Positions 47,880 to 58,812 of a stretch of 64,000 nucleotides of DNA are shown in pieces. This stretch comes from Acidobacteriaceae bacterium (lineage in GTDB: Bacteria > Acidobacteriota > Terriglobia > Terriglobales > Acidobacteriaceae), in NCBI GenBank assembly GCA_003131315.1, contig PKUV01000154.1, forward strand, positions 67,582 to 131,581. The letters run 5' to 3'. Made by a program: the position numbers and the translations under genes. Position 1 is the first letter of the stretch; every line of letters starts with the position of its first letter. The notes under the pieces are model-generated. The model ran no database searches. It was not told where the DNA came from and saw only the letters and a program-made list of their open reading frames with translations.

Positions 47880-48605
47880 ATGTCGGCCTTCATCGAAGCC
47901 AGGGAACTGTGCAAAACCTACCGGGTTGGCAAAGTTGATGTGCCAGCCCTGCGCGGTATCTCCTTCAGCGTGCAAAAGGGAGAGTTCGTCACGGTCGTGG
48001 GCCCTTCGGGCAGCGGCAAGTCCACGCTCTTCTATCTGCTCGGCGGATTGACCCGCGCCGACTCGGGAAGCGTTACCATCGACGGCGTGGATTTCGCCAC
48101 CCTTTCCGACGGCGAGCGCACCCGGTTGCGCAAAAGCAAGATCGGATTCGTCTTCCAGAAATTCAATCTTCTGCCTACGCTCAGCGCGCGCTCGAATATC
48201 GAGATTGCCGCCGACATCGCCGGCAAGGCCATGCCCGATCCCGAGTTCCTGAAGAAGATCACCGGGATGCTCGGCATCGCCCAACGTCTGGCGCATCGCC
48301 CCAACGAGCTTTCCGGCGGCGAGCAGCAGAGAGTCGCGCTCGCACGGGCTCTCATCAACCGCCCCGCCATCGTGCTCGCCGACGAGCCCACCGGCAACCT
48401 CGATTCGAAAAGCTCGGGCGTCGTCCTCAACATGCTGCGCCAGTCGAACAAGGATTTGGGGCAGACCGTGCTCATGATTACGCACAATCCCGAGGCCGCC
48501 GAGTATGGCGACCGCATCGTCCACATGCGCGACGGCCAGATCGTAACGCCCGACGAAGACCCGCAGTGGGCGCCGCATCATCCAGCCGAACACTTGCAGC
48601 CCTGA
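47880..48605 (+). CDS. ABC transporter ATP-binding protein (LolD/MacB-like)
   Basis: GPSGSGKST Walker A, LSGGEQQRVALARAL signature, VLADEPTGNLD Walker B. Confidence 0.93.
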   Translation: MSAFIEARELCKTYRVGKVDVPALRGISFSVQKGEFVTVVGPSGSGKSTLFYLLGGLTRADSGSVTIDGVDFATLSDGERTRLRKSKIGFVFQKFNLLPTLSARSNIEIAADIAGKAMPDPEFLKKITGMLGIAQRLAHRPNELSGGEQQRVALARALINRPAIVLADEPTGNLDSKSSGVVLNMLRQSNKDLGQTVLMITHNPEAAEYGDRIVHMRDGQIVTPDEDPQWAPHHPAEHLQP

Positions 48606-48623
48606 TCGCGCATAGGCGCCCTC

Positions 48624-49468
48624 TCAGAACAGCATTCGCGCCGTGAGCACAAGTCCGTGATTGTAAGTATGGAATTGTGTGGTTGCGATCTGCATCCCTC
48701 CGCCAAAAACTAAGGCGAGGCGGTTGCGAGGATCGCGCTCCAACTTAAACTTACTGAGCATCAGTCCCGGCGTGACGAAGTCCTGCACGCGGCCGTCGTT
48801 GGCGCCGCCATGATAGAACGTCGCGTTGTTCTCGATCTCCGGCCAAAAAACTTGCCGAGGTGGTACTGCGTTGCTGCGTTCCACACCACGACGCGGCCCA
48901 GTTTCGCCGTGTCGCCCGCGGGCAGGATTCCGCCCAGAGTCGATTGCACATCGAACTTTCCGAAGCCCTTTCCTGCGCAAAGGGTGGGTGCAATCGTGGC
49001 GTCGAGACTTCCATTCTTGTAGCTGCCGGTCGGCAACGTGCCCGTCAGGGAAAAACTTAACGAATAGTTGCCGTGGGCTTGGTTGCCTGCCGCCAGACGG
49101 TACTTCAGCAGCATGGAAAAATCGCCAGAGCCATCTTTCGCCTTCGAGTTGTGCTGGATATAGGGCGGAGCCAGAACATCGAATTCGACTTTGTACCAGG
49201 GCACAAAGCTGATGCCTTTGCCGTTGTCATAGTTTCAGGTATCGGTCCGAGCGGGCGCGACCTGGCGGACGAAATCGGTGCGGGCCACCTGCAACAGCCC
49301 CGACGACGCCGTGACCACCGGAATGGGCCAGGACGGCTGCTGCGCCAGCGTATCGCGCACCCGGTCTTCCCAGCTTGCGAAGAATCCCCCGCTCTGCACA
49401 GCACACAGGGCGCTGCCGCCAACCATCACCATTGCGCACACGAAGACCACCAGCCTCTTGGAGATCAC
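48624..49468 (-). pseudogene. Secreted / outer-membrane-type hypothetical protein, disrupted by one in-frame TGA and one +/-1 frameshift
   Basis: 49468-49235 (signal peptide to ...ARTDT-TGA), same frame resumes NYDNGKGISFVPWYKVEFD... to ~48850, then other frame WPEIENNATFYHGGANDGRVQDFVTPGLML...ARMLF. Confidence 0.75.
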
Positions 49469-49743
49469 AATACCTCCCGGTTGAAATTCAAGCTCTCAAG
49501 CTTGACTTGTTTTTGTCAGAACTCAGGTCGATTCCCCACGCGAACAGTTGCCAAGTTTTTTAGCCGTTATGCCGGGACGTGCCCATAGTCCGAATCGATT
49601 AGAGCTGGTCCACGTGAATGGTTCCGAGTAGGGCGCGAGTTCAGAGGCTGCCGAAAAAGTCTTGATTCACGCGAGTTTTGGGAAGGCACGACTTCACAGG
49701 CGGCGGAAATAACTCGGGCTTCGTCTCAGCTCTAGCGACACCA

Positions 49744-49816
49744 GGTTTCGTATCAGGGCATCGCTTTAGCGATGCCGAAGTTCTTCGAAATTCGACGCCC
49801 CTTTAGGGGCTGGGCG
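49744..49816. repeat. Second copy of the core of the 41.4 kb MITE-like repeat
   Basis: GGTTTCGTATCAGGGCATCGCTTTAGCGATGCCG identical over 34 nt to 41420..41453, then TTCTTCGAAA...GCCCCTTTAGGGGCTGGGC. Confidence 0.85.
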
Positions 49817-49937
49817 CCGACATTTAACAGCCGTGGCGCTCAGACCCACAAAAAATGCGGGCTTTAGAGCAGCGCGACGATCAGCGGGTGCGGTGATTTG
49901 GCACCGAATGCGCAAGTGCTGTAAAATAGGCCAGCGA

Positions 49938-50012
49938 GCGGGAGTAACTCAGCGGTAGAGTGCGACCTTGCCAAGGTCGAAGTCGCGGGTTCAATCCCCG
50001 TCTCCCGCTCCA
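49938..50012 (+). tRNA. tRNA-Gly (GCC)
   Basis: GCGGGAG...CTCCCGC TCCA cloverleaf; anticodon loop CTTGCCAAG; GCGGG-TTCAATC-CCCGT T-arm. Confidence 0.95.
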
Positions 50013-50077
50013 GTTTTTTTGAAGCCCTGCCCCGGCGAGGGCTTTTCGTTTTAGCGTGTCGTCTTAGTGAACGATCC

Positions 50078-50151
50078 GGCGCGGTAGCCAAGTGGTAAGG
50101 CCGAGGTCTGCAAAACCTCCATCGTGAGTTCGATTCTCACCCGCGCCTCCA
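50078..50151 (+). tRNA. tRNA-Cys (GCA)
   Basis: GGCGCGG...CCGCGCC TCCA; anticodon arm GAGGTCTGCAAAACCTC; TTCGATT T-loop. Confidence 0.95.
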
Positions 50152-50319
50152 ACATCTTCCTGAGCCCTCGAACCACTACCGGCAGTGATGCCGCCGCCTT
50201 TCCGCTTCAGCCTATGTTCAGGTTCCCTGTAAACTATCGTTCTAACCTATCGTTCGAAATAATCGTTCGGAGCCGCGGAACACAGCCTGCGGCCAGCAAC
50301 GCAAACCAGGAACAGGAGA

Positions 50320-50694
50320 ATGAAAATGAGGACGTCAATATTGTTAGGAATTCTGCTTGTGCTGCTCACCTTGGCAGCGTGGGGCAGCGACCAGAGCAAG
50401 GCCAGCCATGCGGCTCTGAGCAAAGAAGCGAAGATCACCATGGAACAGGCGCAAAAGGCTGCCTTGGCCAGGGAGGCCGGCAAGATTCAGGAGAAGGAGC
50501 TTGAACGGGAAAAAGGACGCCTGATCTATTCCTTCGACATCAAGATGGCGGACGGCATTCACGAAGTCAACATCGATGCCATGACGGGCGAGGTCGTGGA
50601 AGACACGGTCGAAAGCGCCGCCGCCGAAGCCAAAGAGAAAGCGACTGATAAGAAGCAAAAAAAGAACGACAAGAGCACGCCACCAAACAACTAA
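50320..50694 (+). CDS. PepSY-domain secreted protein
   Basis: Signal peptide; ITMEQAQKAALAREAGKIQEKELEREKGRLIYSFDIKMADGIHEVNIDAMTGEVVED. Confidence 0.88.
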   Translation: MKMRTSILLGILLVLLTLAAWGSDQSKASHAALSKEAKITMEQAQKAALAREAGKIQEKELEREKGRLIYSFDIKMADGIHEVNIDAMTGEVVEDTVESAAAEAKEKATDKKQKKNDKSTPPNN

Positions 50695-50720
50695 CCGCTG
50701 CGCCCGGCGGTGGGGGAAAG

Positions 50721-50763
50721 CCCCACTTTTTCGCGTGCTTCGTTCTTCGCGAAAGAGTGGGGG
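50721..50763. terminator. Bidirectional terminator-like hairpin between convergent genes
   Basis: CCCCACTTTTTCGCG ... CGCGAAAGAGTGGGG inverted repeat between gene ends at 50694(+) and 50773(-). Confidence 0.7.
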
Positions 50764-50772
50764 AAGAGCACA

Positions 50773-52278
50773 CTACAGCCGCGCGCACACCGCCTTGGTC
50801 TGCGTGTAGAGTTCGAGCGCGTCTTTGCCCATCTCGCGTCCCCAACCGGACTGTTTGTAGCCGCCAAACGGCAGCGCCGCGTCGAAGATGTTGTAGCAGT
50901 TGATCCAGACGGTTCCGGCGCGCAGTGCGGCCGCCAGCCGGTGCGCCTTCGAAATGTCCTTCGTCCAGATGCCAGCCGCCAAGCCGTACACCGTGCCGTT
51001 GGCGCGCGGCATGAGTTCTTCCGGATCGTCGAACGGAATCGCCGTCACCACCGGCCCAAAAATTTCTTCCTGCACCACCCTCATGTTGTCTTTCGTATTC
51101 ACCAGCACGGTCGGCTCGACAAAATATCCCTTGTCGCCCACCTTCTTTCCGCCCGCCAGCGCGGTCGCGCCTTCCGACAAGCCAATCTCCAGGTAGTTGC
51201 ACACCCGCTGCAACTGCTCCTCGGAGACGAGCGGTCCCATCGATGTGTCCGGTTCCAGGCCCGATCCAACCTTGATCTTCTTTGCCTTTGCCGCCACTCC
51301 CTCGACCACGCGATCGAAGACCGGCCGCTCCACGAACAGACGCGAACCGGCACAGCAGCATTGTCCGTGATTGAAGAAAATGGCGCTCGCGGAACCGGCG
51401 ATCGCCACATCCAGATCCGCATCCTGGAACACGATGTTCGGCGACTTGCCGCCGAGTTCGAGCGAAACTTTTTTCAGATTTCCCGTGGCCGCGTGCACAA
51501 TTAGCCGGCCCACTTCCGTCGATCCGGTAAACGCAATTTTATCGACCTGGTCGTGCGCTGCCAGAGCCGCGCCCGCCGTCTCGCCATATCCAGGGACGAT
51601 GTTGACCACACCATCCGGAAATCCGGCTTCCATAATCAGCTCGCCCAGACGCAGCGCGGAGAGCGGCGTCTGCTCGGCCGGCTTCAACACCACCGTGCAT
51701 CCCGAGGCCAGCGCCGGCGCCAGCTTCCACGCCGCCATCAGCAGAGGAAAATTCCACGGGATAATCTGCCCCACGACCCCGACCGGCTCGCGGAGCGTGT
51801 ACGCGTGGTAGTTTGCGCCGGGCGTGTACGGCACCGAGAGCGGGATGGTTGTGCCTTCGAGCTTGGTCGCCCATCCCGCCATGTAGCGGAACATATCGAC
51901 GGCGAGCGGAACATCGGCGGCGCGCGCCACGGTGAGCGGCTTGCCGTTATCGAGGGTTTCGAGCGTGGCGAATTCCTCGATGTGCTCTTCCAGCAGGTCG
52001 GCCAGTTTCCACACCAGCTTGCCGCGCTCGGAGGCAGTCAGACGCGACCAGGGACCGCTGTCGAACGCCTTGCGCGCGGCCTTCACGGCAGCGTCAATGT
52101 CCTGCCGATCGCCTTCCGCGACCTGCGCCAGAACTTCGCCGGTGGCCGGGTTGTAGGTTGGGAAAGTCTTGCCCGACGCGGCATTCACCCACTTGCCGTC
52201 GATCAGCATTTTGCGCGGCTTACCAATGAAGTCGCTGACCCGCGAATCAATCTGGATTGGGGAAACTGCAATTCCCAT
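50773..52278 (-). CDS. Aldehyde dehydrogenase family protein
   Basis: ALDH motifs: FTGSTEVGRLI, LELGGKSPNIVFQDADLD, FFNHGQCCCAGSRLFVE. Confidence 0.95.
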   Translation of the reverse strand: MGIAVSPIQIDSRVSDFIGKPRKMLIDGKWVNAASGKTFPTYNPATGEVLAQVAEGDRQDIDAAVKAARKAFDSGPWSRLTASERGKLVWKLADLLEEHIEEFATLETLDNGKPLTVARAADVPLAVDMFRYMAGWATKLEGTTIPLSVPYTPGANYHAYTLREPVGVVGQIIPWNFPLLMAAWKLAPALASGCTVVLKPAEQTPLSALRLGELIMEAGFPDGVVNIVPGYGETAGAALAAHDQVDKIAFTGSTEVGRLIVHAATGNLKKVSLELGGKSPNIVFQDADLDVAIAGSASAIFFNHGQCCCAGSRLFVERPVFDRVVEGVAAKAKKIKVGSGLEPDTSMGPLVSEEQLQRVCNYLEIGLSEGATALAGGKKVGDKGYFVEPTVLVNTKDNMRVVQEEIFGPVVTAIPFDDPEELMPRANGTVYGLAAGIWTKDISKAHRLAAALRAGTVWINCYNIFDAALPFGGYKQSGWGREMGKDALELYTQTKAVCARL

Positions 52279-52376
52279 ACATCCTCCTTCTTAGAACGAG
52301 ATCGAGTGAGAGAAATCCGTTGAGGTGAAATGAATTGGGAAAATAGTAATCCCGCGGGACGGGGAAGGCAACTGCG

Positions 52377-52493
52377 ATTGAGACATTGAGGCATTGAGGC
52401 ATTGAGTCATTGAAAACTTTTAAGCCACGTTAGCCTCTGACTTTCAATGATTCAATGCCTCAATGCCTCAATGACTTAATGCCTCAATGATTC
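52377..52493. repeat. Inverted pair of 8-bp degenerate repeat arrays, same family as 47736..47850
   Basis: AGACATTG AGGCATTG AGGCATTG AGTCATTG ... TTTCAATG ATTCAATG CCTCAATG CCTCAATG ACTTAATG CCTCAATG ATTC. Confidence 0.87.
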
Positions 52494-53534
52494 TTACTTG
52501 ATCTCCTTCATCGCCATGAGCGAACCGTAGTCGCGGCCGGAGGCCTCCACTGCTCGCGCTACCACTCCGGCAAAAGCTTCGCGAAATTCGGGAAACTTCG
52601 CCACCAGGGCCTTGATCACGGCCGTATTTTCCTGAAACGCGCGCGCGGTATTCGATACATCGGCGGCCTGGTACTTGACGACCACGTCAAGATCGTCGCC
52701 CACGGCCAGCGGAAAGATTTCGGTCAAATGATAGATCTTGCCGCCGGCGCTCATATCCACGGTGTTCCCGTTCGCGGGCACATCGGCGGGTTGCGTTGCC
52801 TGGGTCTCGTCGTAGAGTTTGTCGGTGGCGAGAGTGCTCATGAAGTCCACTGGAGCGGACAGAGCGATCGCCTCGCGGTAATACAGCCAGGAGTTGTGAT
52901 TCTGCGCCTTAGTCTTGAAATCGCGGGCGCGCTGGGTGAACCATGCGGCATCGTGTCCGGACGCCTGCGAGGATTTGGCGTAAAAACCTGCCAGTTTCCA
53001 GTCAACGCCTGCCTGCTGCAGGACGAAAGTCAGCGTCCTGGCATCATGGCCGCCGTTCACGTCGAGAATGGTCACGCCGTACTTACCGGGCGGCAGATTA
53101 TTCAGGACAAATACCGCGCTATCCTTCGTTTGTCCCGACTTCCCAAATACTCCGCACAGAAATTCAGCGCGTGCGAGCGGTTCCGGGCCATCGGCGGTCA
53201 GCAAAAAGGGCGGCCGAACCGTTGCTTTTGCCGCGGCGAACGCGGCCTGGTTCTCTTTGACTGCCGCTTCGATTCCGCCAAAACTGGCTGCCACGGAGGC
53301 AATGGAGTTCTGCTTCAGGCCAGCCACATCGCCGCGCGCCGACATGTCGAAATAGCGCGTCGCTGCGGCTTCGATCGCCGTTCGCACCGAGGCATCCATG
53401 TCCGCGGCGCTCTGGCAGCTCTGGGCGTGGGCCGATGCTCCCAGAAGCAGCAGCCACAGCCATCGCTGGCAGCGCCGTCGAATCGGGAGCGTGGGTTTCG
53501 AAGCAATACCCAAAGGGAAAGCCTCCGCTGGCAT
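52494..53534 (-). CDS. Secreted hypothetical protein
   Basis: Start set at MPAEAFPLG; hydrophobic leader WLWLLLLGASAHAQS; coherent ORF. Confidence 0.65.
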   Translation of the reverse strand: MPAEAFPLGIASKPTLPIRRRCQRWLWLLLLGASAHAQSCQSAADMDASVRTAIEAAATRYFDMSARGDVAGLKQNSIASVAASFGGIEAAVKENQAAFAAAKATVRPPFLLTADGPEPLARAEFLCGVFGKSGQTKDSAVFVLNNLPPGKYGVTILDVNGGHDARTLTFVLQQAGVDWKLAGFYAKSSQASGHDAAWFTQRARDFKTKAQNHNSWLYYREAIALSAPVDFMSTLATDKLYDETQATQPADVPANGNTVDMSAGGKIYHLTEIFPLAVGDDLDVVVKYQAADVSNTARAFQENTAVIKALVAKFPEFREAFAGVVARAVEASGRDYGSLMAMKEIK

Positions 53535-53714
53535 TTTACTTGCTGTTAGATCAGAGGATAGTCTAAATGCTTGCAAAGGCTGTACCTGCAATGGGTCGTT
53601 CGTAATCAATACGCAAGAAATAAGGCCCTCCAGCGTTCTACAGGCGGTGGTAAAATCAGGCAGGGCGCAGTGGCTGCGGAACGCTTGGCCGCTCGCGAAA
53701 AAGGGGAGATTCTG

Positions 53715-54608
53715 ATGCCGCGCACACGCAAATGGATTGCTTTGGGGCTCTTGCTGGCAGCTCCGGTCCTTCTTGCGCAGACTGCTCTTGTGCAGACACC
53801 TGCCCAGGCCGCCGCGCCGACCACCACCCGGCACCACAAGTCCCATAAGACCCAGAAGCAACTCGTGCTCCCGCCGTTGCCAAGCGGCCCGCTGAGTCAG
53901 TTGCCGATGGACCAGATTCCGGCAACGCCAGCGAAAGTCAGCTATCAAGGCGGGTTGCTGACAATCTCGGCTCAGAATTCGACTTTGGGCGAAATCCTGC
54001 GCGATGTGCGCAAGCTCACGGGTGCTTCGATTGAAATTCCTCAGGGCTCAGGCGCGAACGAGCGAGTGGTCACTCACCTCGGCCCGGGAGCGCCACGGGA
54101 TGTCCTGGCGGGATTGCTCAACGGCTCGGCGTTCAATTACGTGATGCTGGGTTCAAGCTCGGATCCCACGGCTATTGCGAGCGTGATCCTTACGGCAAAG
54201 CCATCGTCGTCGGGAGACACCCAGACCGCCGCGAACGTGTATCAGAACAATCCGGGGGCGATGCCTCCGAACCGCTTTCCCCCGCCTCAGCCGTTCAACC
54301 AGCAGCTCATCGTCCCGCAACCGGGGAACGGACAACCTGGGGTTGGACAACCGGCGAATGCCGAAGGCGACGACAGCAAAGATGATGAGGATAACGCCGA
54401 CGACAACGCCGACGATCAGGCCCAGGCTCAGCCCGGACAACCTGGACAGCCCGACATGACTGGCGCAAATGTCCAGGACCAGCAGCAGCAACCGGACCCA
54501 AACCAGCCCAACGCGGGGCCGAAGACCCCCGAGCAGATTCTGGAGATGCTCCGCAGACAACAACCGGGGGCGTCCGTCATGACTCCCCCGCCGCCGCCCC
54601 AGCAGTAG
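53715..54608 (+). CDS. Secreted protein with STN/secretin-like N-domain and acidic/Pro/Gln-rich tail
   Basis: Signal peptide; LTISAQNSTLGEILRDVRKLTGASIEIPQGSGANERVVTHLGPGAPRDVLAGLLNGSAFNYVMLGS. Confidence 0.75.
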   Translation: MPRTRKWIALGLLLAAPVLLAQTALVQTPAQAAAPTTTRHHKSHKTQKQLVLPPLPSGPLSQLPMDQIPATPAKVSYQGGLLTISAQNSTLGEILRDVRKLTGASIEIPQGSGANERVVTHLGPGAPRDVLAGLLNGSAFNYVMLGSSSDPTAIASVILTAKPSSSGDTQTAANVYQNNPGAMPPNRFPPPQPFNQQLIVPQPGNGQPGVGQPANAEGDDSKDDEDNADDNADDQAQAQPGQPGQPDMTGANVQDQQQQPDPNQPNAGPKTPEQILEMLRRQQPGASVMTPPPPPQQ

Positions 54609-55035
54609 CCCCGTATCTCTGGGCGTCCAGTGGGCACACTATTCCATAGGACTCAACGGAAAGATTGCGGGCGCGCTTAGTCGCCGCTCACGTGGCTTTG
54701 ATGGGGTACCAATGCCGAAAGGATATTGGACGGTCGAGAGGGGTTGACGGCGGCCAATACACCGCTAATTGCGCAATACGCGCCGAAGACACCCAAAACC
54801 ACACTCAAGATTGCGGTGCTGCCGATCAAAAATGCTGCGGAAAGTCCGTTCACGTTACTGGCCCTTGCTGGCAGCCACCCTGCGAAGCGCGCGGCTGCAA
54901 ATGTTTTACTCTATCCGCATTTGACCCCCGCCGCTGTTAACAACTAAGATACGAGAATCGAAACTGCGTATCTCCACTCTCCAACATTTCCCAGGACCCG
55001 TCCACGTTACGGAAGTCCATATAGCTTTGTGTTAA

Positions 55036-57870
55036 ATGGCCATCACCAGGATTTCGGTGCGCGGCGCGCGCCAGCACAACCTGAAGAATATTGACGTCGA
55101 AATTCCTCGCAATACTTTGACGGTCATAACGGGCCTGAGCGGCTCCGGAAAATCCTCGCTCGCTTTCGATACGATTTACGCCGAAGGCCAGCGCCGCTAC
55201 GTCGAAACGCTTTCCGCCTATGCCCGCCAGTTTCTCGACCAGATGGAGCGCCCCGACGTCGACTCGATCGACGGCCTCAGTCCAGCGATTTCCATCGAGC
55301 AGAAAACCACCAGCCGCAGTCCGCGCTCCACCGTCGGCACCATCACCGAGATCTACGATTACCTGCGCCTGCTCTACTCTTCGATCGGTGTGCCCCATTG
55401 CCCGACTTGCGGCAAGCCCATCACCCGCCAGTCTGCCGAGCAGATCGTGCAGCGCGTTATGGCACTCACGCCCGACGACCGCGTCATGATCATGGCGCCC
55501 ATCGTTCGCGGCCGCAAAGGCGAATTCAAAAAAGAAATGGAGAAACTTGTCCAGCACGGTTTCTCCCGCGCCCGCGTCGATGGCGAACTGGTGAACCTTG
55601 AGGACGACCTCTCCCTCGACAAGCGCAAGAACCACACCATCGAAGTCGTCGTGGATCGCCTGCTGGTCAAGCCCGGAATCGAACACCGCCTCGAACTCTC
55701 CGTCGGGCTGGCCATGAAACTCGGCGGCGGTCTCGTCCTGGTCGCCGTCGTCAACGGAGACGAAACGCTCTATTCCGCGCGCCTCGCCTGCCCTGACTGT
55801 GGCATTAGCGTTCCGCAACTTGAGCCGCGGTCGTTCTCGTTCAACAGTTCCTATGGAGCCTGTCCCGAGTGTCACGGCCTCGGAAGCCGCTACGATCTGG
55901 ATCCTGGCAAGGTGATTGTCGATTGGTCGAAGCCGCTGCTCGATGGCGGACTGGGCCCCGGTTCGTCATCGCAGAACCTTATTCGCAGCCTGCAGTTGGT
56001 TGTCCAAGCCTACGGTTTCGACTTGACGACGCCCTTCGAGAAATTTCCCGACAAGATTCAGAACCTCCTGCTGTACGGCGAACCGCAGCGCGGGGGCAAG
56101 ACTGGTTTTCTGGGGATTCTTGGCCACCTCAAGCAGAATCTCGAGGCCTCGACTTCCGATACCTATCGCGAATATCTGCTCGATTTCATGTCGGCCACCG
56201 AATGTTCCGTGTGCCACGGCAAGCGTCTGCGTCCGGAAAGCCTGGCAGTGAAAGTGAACGGCATGTCTATTGCCGATTTCACCAGCCTCCCGATTGCGCG
56301 CGCTCTCGACGCCGCGCGCAGGATCAAACTGACCGGCAGGGAACTGACCATCGCCGGGCGCATCGCGCACGAAATCACCGAGCGCCTCGAATTCCTGCAC
56401 AACGTCGGACTCGGCTACCTCTCGCTCGGCCGCTCCGCCGCCACACTCTCGGGTGGAGAAGGCCAGCGCATCCGCCTCGCGACTCAGATCGGATCCAAGC
56501 TGCGCGGCGTCCTCTATGTTCTCGACGAACCTTCCATCGGCCTCCACCACCGCGACAACGGGCGCCTTTTGGCCGCGCTAGAAAACTTGCGCGACCTCGG
56601 CAATACCGTCCTCGTCGTCGAGCACGATGAAGAAACCATCCGGCGCGCCGACTATGTCATCGACCTTGGCCCCGGCGCCGGTCGTCATGGAGGCGAGTTG
56701 GTCGCCGCCGGAACGCCCGCCGAAATCATGAACTCGCCCGCCTCCCTCACCGGCGCCTACATCTCCGGACGCCAGCAGATCGCCATGCTCCCCCAGCGTC
56801 GCAGCCCGAATGGGAAAGCCATCACCATCCTCGGCGCGCGCGCGAACAACCTCAAGAATCTCGACGTAGTTTTTCCGCTCGGCGTGATGACGGTTGTGAC
56901 CGGTGTTTCCGGCTCCGGCAAATCGACCCTGGTCAACGACATCCTGTACCGCGCGCTCGCCAAGCAGCTCTATCGGTCCCGCGAGGAACCCGGCACTCAC
57001 AAAGCCATCACCGGAACGGAGCTGATCGACAAGGTCATTCGCATCGACCAGTCTCCCATCGGCCGCACCCCGCGCTCCAATCCCGCAACCTATACCGGTA
57101 TCTTCGCCCAGGTTCGCGACCTCTACGCCATGCTGCCCGAATCCCGCGAGCGCGGATACAAACCCGGACGCTTCTCCTTCAACGTTCCCGGCGGACGCTG
57201 CGAGGCCTGCCAGGGCGGAGGCCAGCGCCGCATCGAAATGAACTTCCTGCCCGACGTCTACGTGCAGTGCGAAGTCTGCGGCGGTCGCCGCTACAACCAC
57301 GAAACGCTGTCGGTTCACTACAACGGCTCTTCCATCGCCGACCTGCTCGAAACCCCCGTATCGGACGTGCTCCAGATTCTCGAAAACATCCCGCAGGTCA
57401 AGCAAAAGTTGCAAACGCTGGTCGACGTTGGCCTCGGATACATTCACCTCGGTCAATCTGCCGTCACTCTCTCCGGCGGCGAAGCCCAGCGCATCAAGCT
57501 CGCCCGCGAACTCGGCAAGCGCCAGACCGGGAAAACTCTTTATCTGCTGGATGAGCCGACAACCGGATTGCACTTCGACGATGTGCGCAAGTTGCTCGAC
57601 GTCCTCCACCGACTCACCGATCTCGGAAACACGGTCATCATCATCGAACACAATCTCGACGTAATCCGCAACGCCGACTGGATCCTCGATCTCGGCCCCG
57701 AAGGCGGAGAAGAAGGTGGCCGCATCGTTGCCCAAGGCACGCCAGAACAAATCGCGCGCGTGAAGAAGTCCTACACAGGCCAGGCGCTGACTGAGTATTT
57801 CAATGGGTCGGTAAGAAATGGATCGGCAAAAAGCGTGCTCGCGCCCACTGGAACGGGGGATCTCGCGTGA
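55036..57870 (+). CDS. uvrA: Excinuclease ABC subunit A
   Basis: [17 protein letters not shown], two ABC ATPase modules, CXXC zinc sites, [12 protein letters not shown]. Confidence 0.98.
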   Translation: MAITRISVRGARQHNLKNIDVEIPRNTLTVITGLSGSGKSSLAFDTIYAEGQRRYVETLSAYARQFLDQMERPDVDSIDGLSPAISIEQKTTSRSPRSTVGTITEIYDYLRLLYSSIGVPHCPTCGKPITRQSAEQIVQRVMALTPDDRVMIMAPIVRGRKGEFKKEMEKLVQHGFSRARVDGELVNLEDDLSLDKRKNHTIEVVVDRLLVKPGIEHRLELSVGLAMKLGGGLVLVAVVNGDETLYSARLACPDCGISVPQLEPRSFSFNSSYGACPECHGLGSRYDLDPGKVIVDWSKPLLDGGLGPGSSSQNLIRSLQLVVQAYGFDLTTPFEKFPDKIQNLLLYGEPQRGGKTGFLGILGHLKQNLEASTSDTYREYLLDFMSATECSVCHGKRLRPESLAVKVNGMSIADFTSLPIARALDAARRIKLTGRELTIAGRIAHEITERLEFLHNVGLGYLSLGRSAATLSGGEGQRIRLATQIGSKLRGVLYVLDEPSIGLHHRDNGRLLAALENLRDLGNTVLVVEHDEETIRRADYVIDLGPGAGRHGGELVAAGTPAEIMNSPASLTGAYISGRQQIAMLPQRRSPNGKAITILGARANNLKNLDVVFPLGVMTVVTGVSGSGKSTLVNDILYRALAKQLYRSREEPGTHKAITGTELIDKVIRIDQSPIGRTPRSNPATYTGIFAQVRDLYAMLPESRERGYKPGRFSFNVPGGRCEACQGGGQRRIEMNFLPDVYVQCEVCGGRRYNHETLSVHYNGSSIADLLETPVSDVLQILENIPQVKQKLQTLVDVGLGYIHLGQSAVTLSGGEAQRIKLARELGKRQTGKTLYLLDEPTTGLHFDDVRKLLDVLHRLTDLGNTVIIIEHNLDVIRNADWILDLGPEGGEEGGRIVAQGTPEQIARVKKSYTGQALTEYFNGSVRNGSAKSVLAPTGTGDLA

Positions 57871-58808
57871 ACTTTTCTCCTGACGATCTCCCCGAGAGTC
57901 CAACGCCAACGCAAACTCCACAGCCCGCAGATGCGCTTGTGGAGGGACGGGCGCCCTCGCCCGTCCAAGCCGAGCGCAGCTCGGCAGATGCCGGTGGTCA
58001 TAGCGATGCTGGATTCGCTTTAGCCGCCAGTCACCTTTCTGACGGCCAACCCGCCGAACTCATCCCCGCCGCGCCAGCGGATCCCGCGTGGAATGGCTGG
58101 GATGTTCTCCGCCTGGTATTCCTCACGATCGTTGCGCTCTTCGTCGGTGTGTTTGCCGTGCTGCTCATCGCCCGCTGGAGGGTGTATCCGCACACGGCCC
58201 TCGGCGAAATCGCTCGCGTCCCGCTGGTCGTCATCGCGGGACAATCCCTGGCGTACCTTCTCATCCTCGCCTACATGTACGTTCTCGTTACGCGCGAGCG
58301 CCGCCGTCCCGATTTTCTCGCGGCCATCCACTGGAACTGGCCTTCCAGCATTGCCGTTTACGTGTTGGCGGGCTTCGCGCTTTCGCTGGCTCTGCAAGGT
58401 CTGGCCCATTTTTTGCCGATGCCGAAAGAACTGCCGATCGACAGCTTTTTCCGCACCCCCGCCGAAGCCTGGGCGCTCAGCATCCTCAGCGTCACCCTCG
58501 CGCCGCTGATGGAAGAGCTTTTTTTTCGCGCCTTTCTTTATCCTGTGCTCGCGCGCCGCCTCGGTTTGCCGGTTGCCGTTTTCCTGACCGCGCTAGGTTT
58601 CGCCCTGCTCCACGGCGCGCAACTGATGTTCTCCTGGGGACCGGTGCTCGTGATCTTCCTCGTCGGCCTCGTCCTGACGATGGTGCGAGCCAAACAAAAT
58701 TCCGTCTCCGCCAGCCTGCTCATCCACACGGCCTACAACGCAACCATCACCGTAGCGATGTTCGCCGCCACCGACGGCTTTCGCCATCTGGAGAAACTCA
58801 ATCAATAG
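57867..58808 (+). CDS. CPBP-family intramembrane metalloprotease (CAAX protease / Abi type)
   Basis: Multi-[23 protein letters not shown] (EExxxR) and later conserved H motif; overlaps the uvrA end. Confidence 0.88.
   Translation: MNFSPDDLPESPTPTQTPQPADALVEGRAPSPVQAERSSADAGGHSDAGFALAASHLSDGQPAELIPAAPADPAWNGWDVLRLVFLTIVALFVGVFAVLLIARWRVYPHTALGEIARVPLVVIAGQSLAYLLILAYMYVLVTRERRRPDFLAAIHWNWPSSIAVYVLAGFALSLALQGLAHFLPMPKELPIDSFFRTPAEAWALSILSVTLAPLMEELFFRAFLYPVLARRLGLPVAVFLTALGFALLHGAQLMFSWGPVLVIFLVGLVLTMVRAKQNSVSASLLIHTAYNATITVAMFAATDGFRHLEKLNQ
57938..57986. repeat. GC-rich dispersed palindromic repeat inside the CPBP coding region
   Basis: GTGGAGGGACGGGCGCCCTCGCCCGTCCAAGCCGAGCGCAGCTCGGC; related sequences at 60656..60683 and 61430..61520. 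Confidence 0.7.
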
Positions 58809-58812
58809 AGTT

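Noticed and set aside
49235-49237. Calling the in-frame TGA a selenocysteine codon
   Set aside because: The protein looks like a generic exported/outer-membrane protein, the same gene also carries a frameshift, and the hairpin after TGA is weak; kept only as an alternative to test.
56578-57921. 447-aa ORF antisense to uvrA (also 54937..55875)
   Set aside because: Shadow frames of uvrA; no recognisable motifs.
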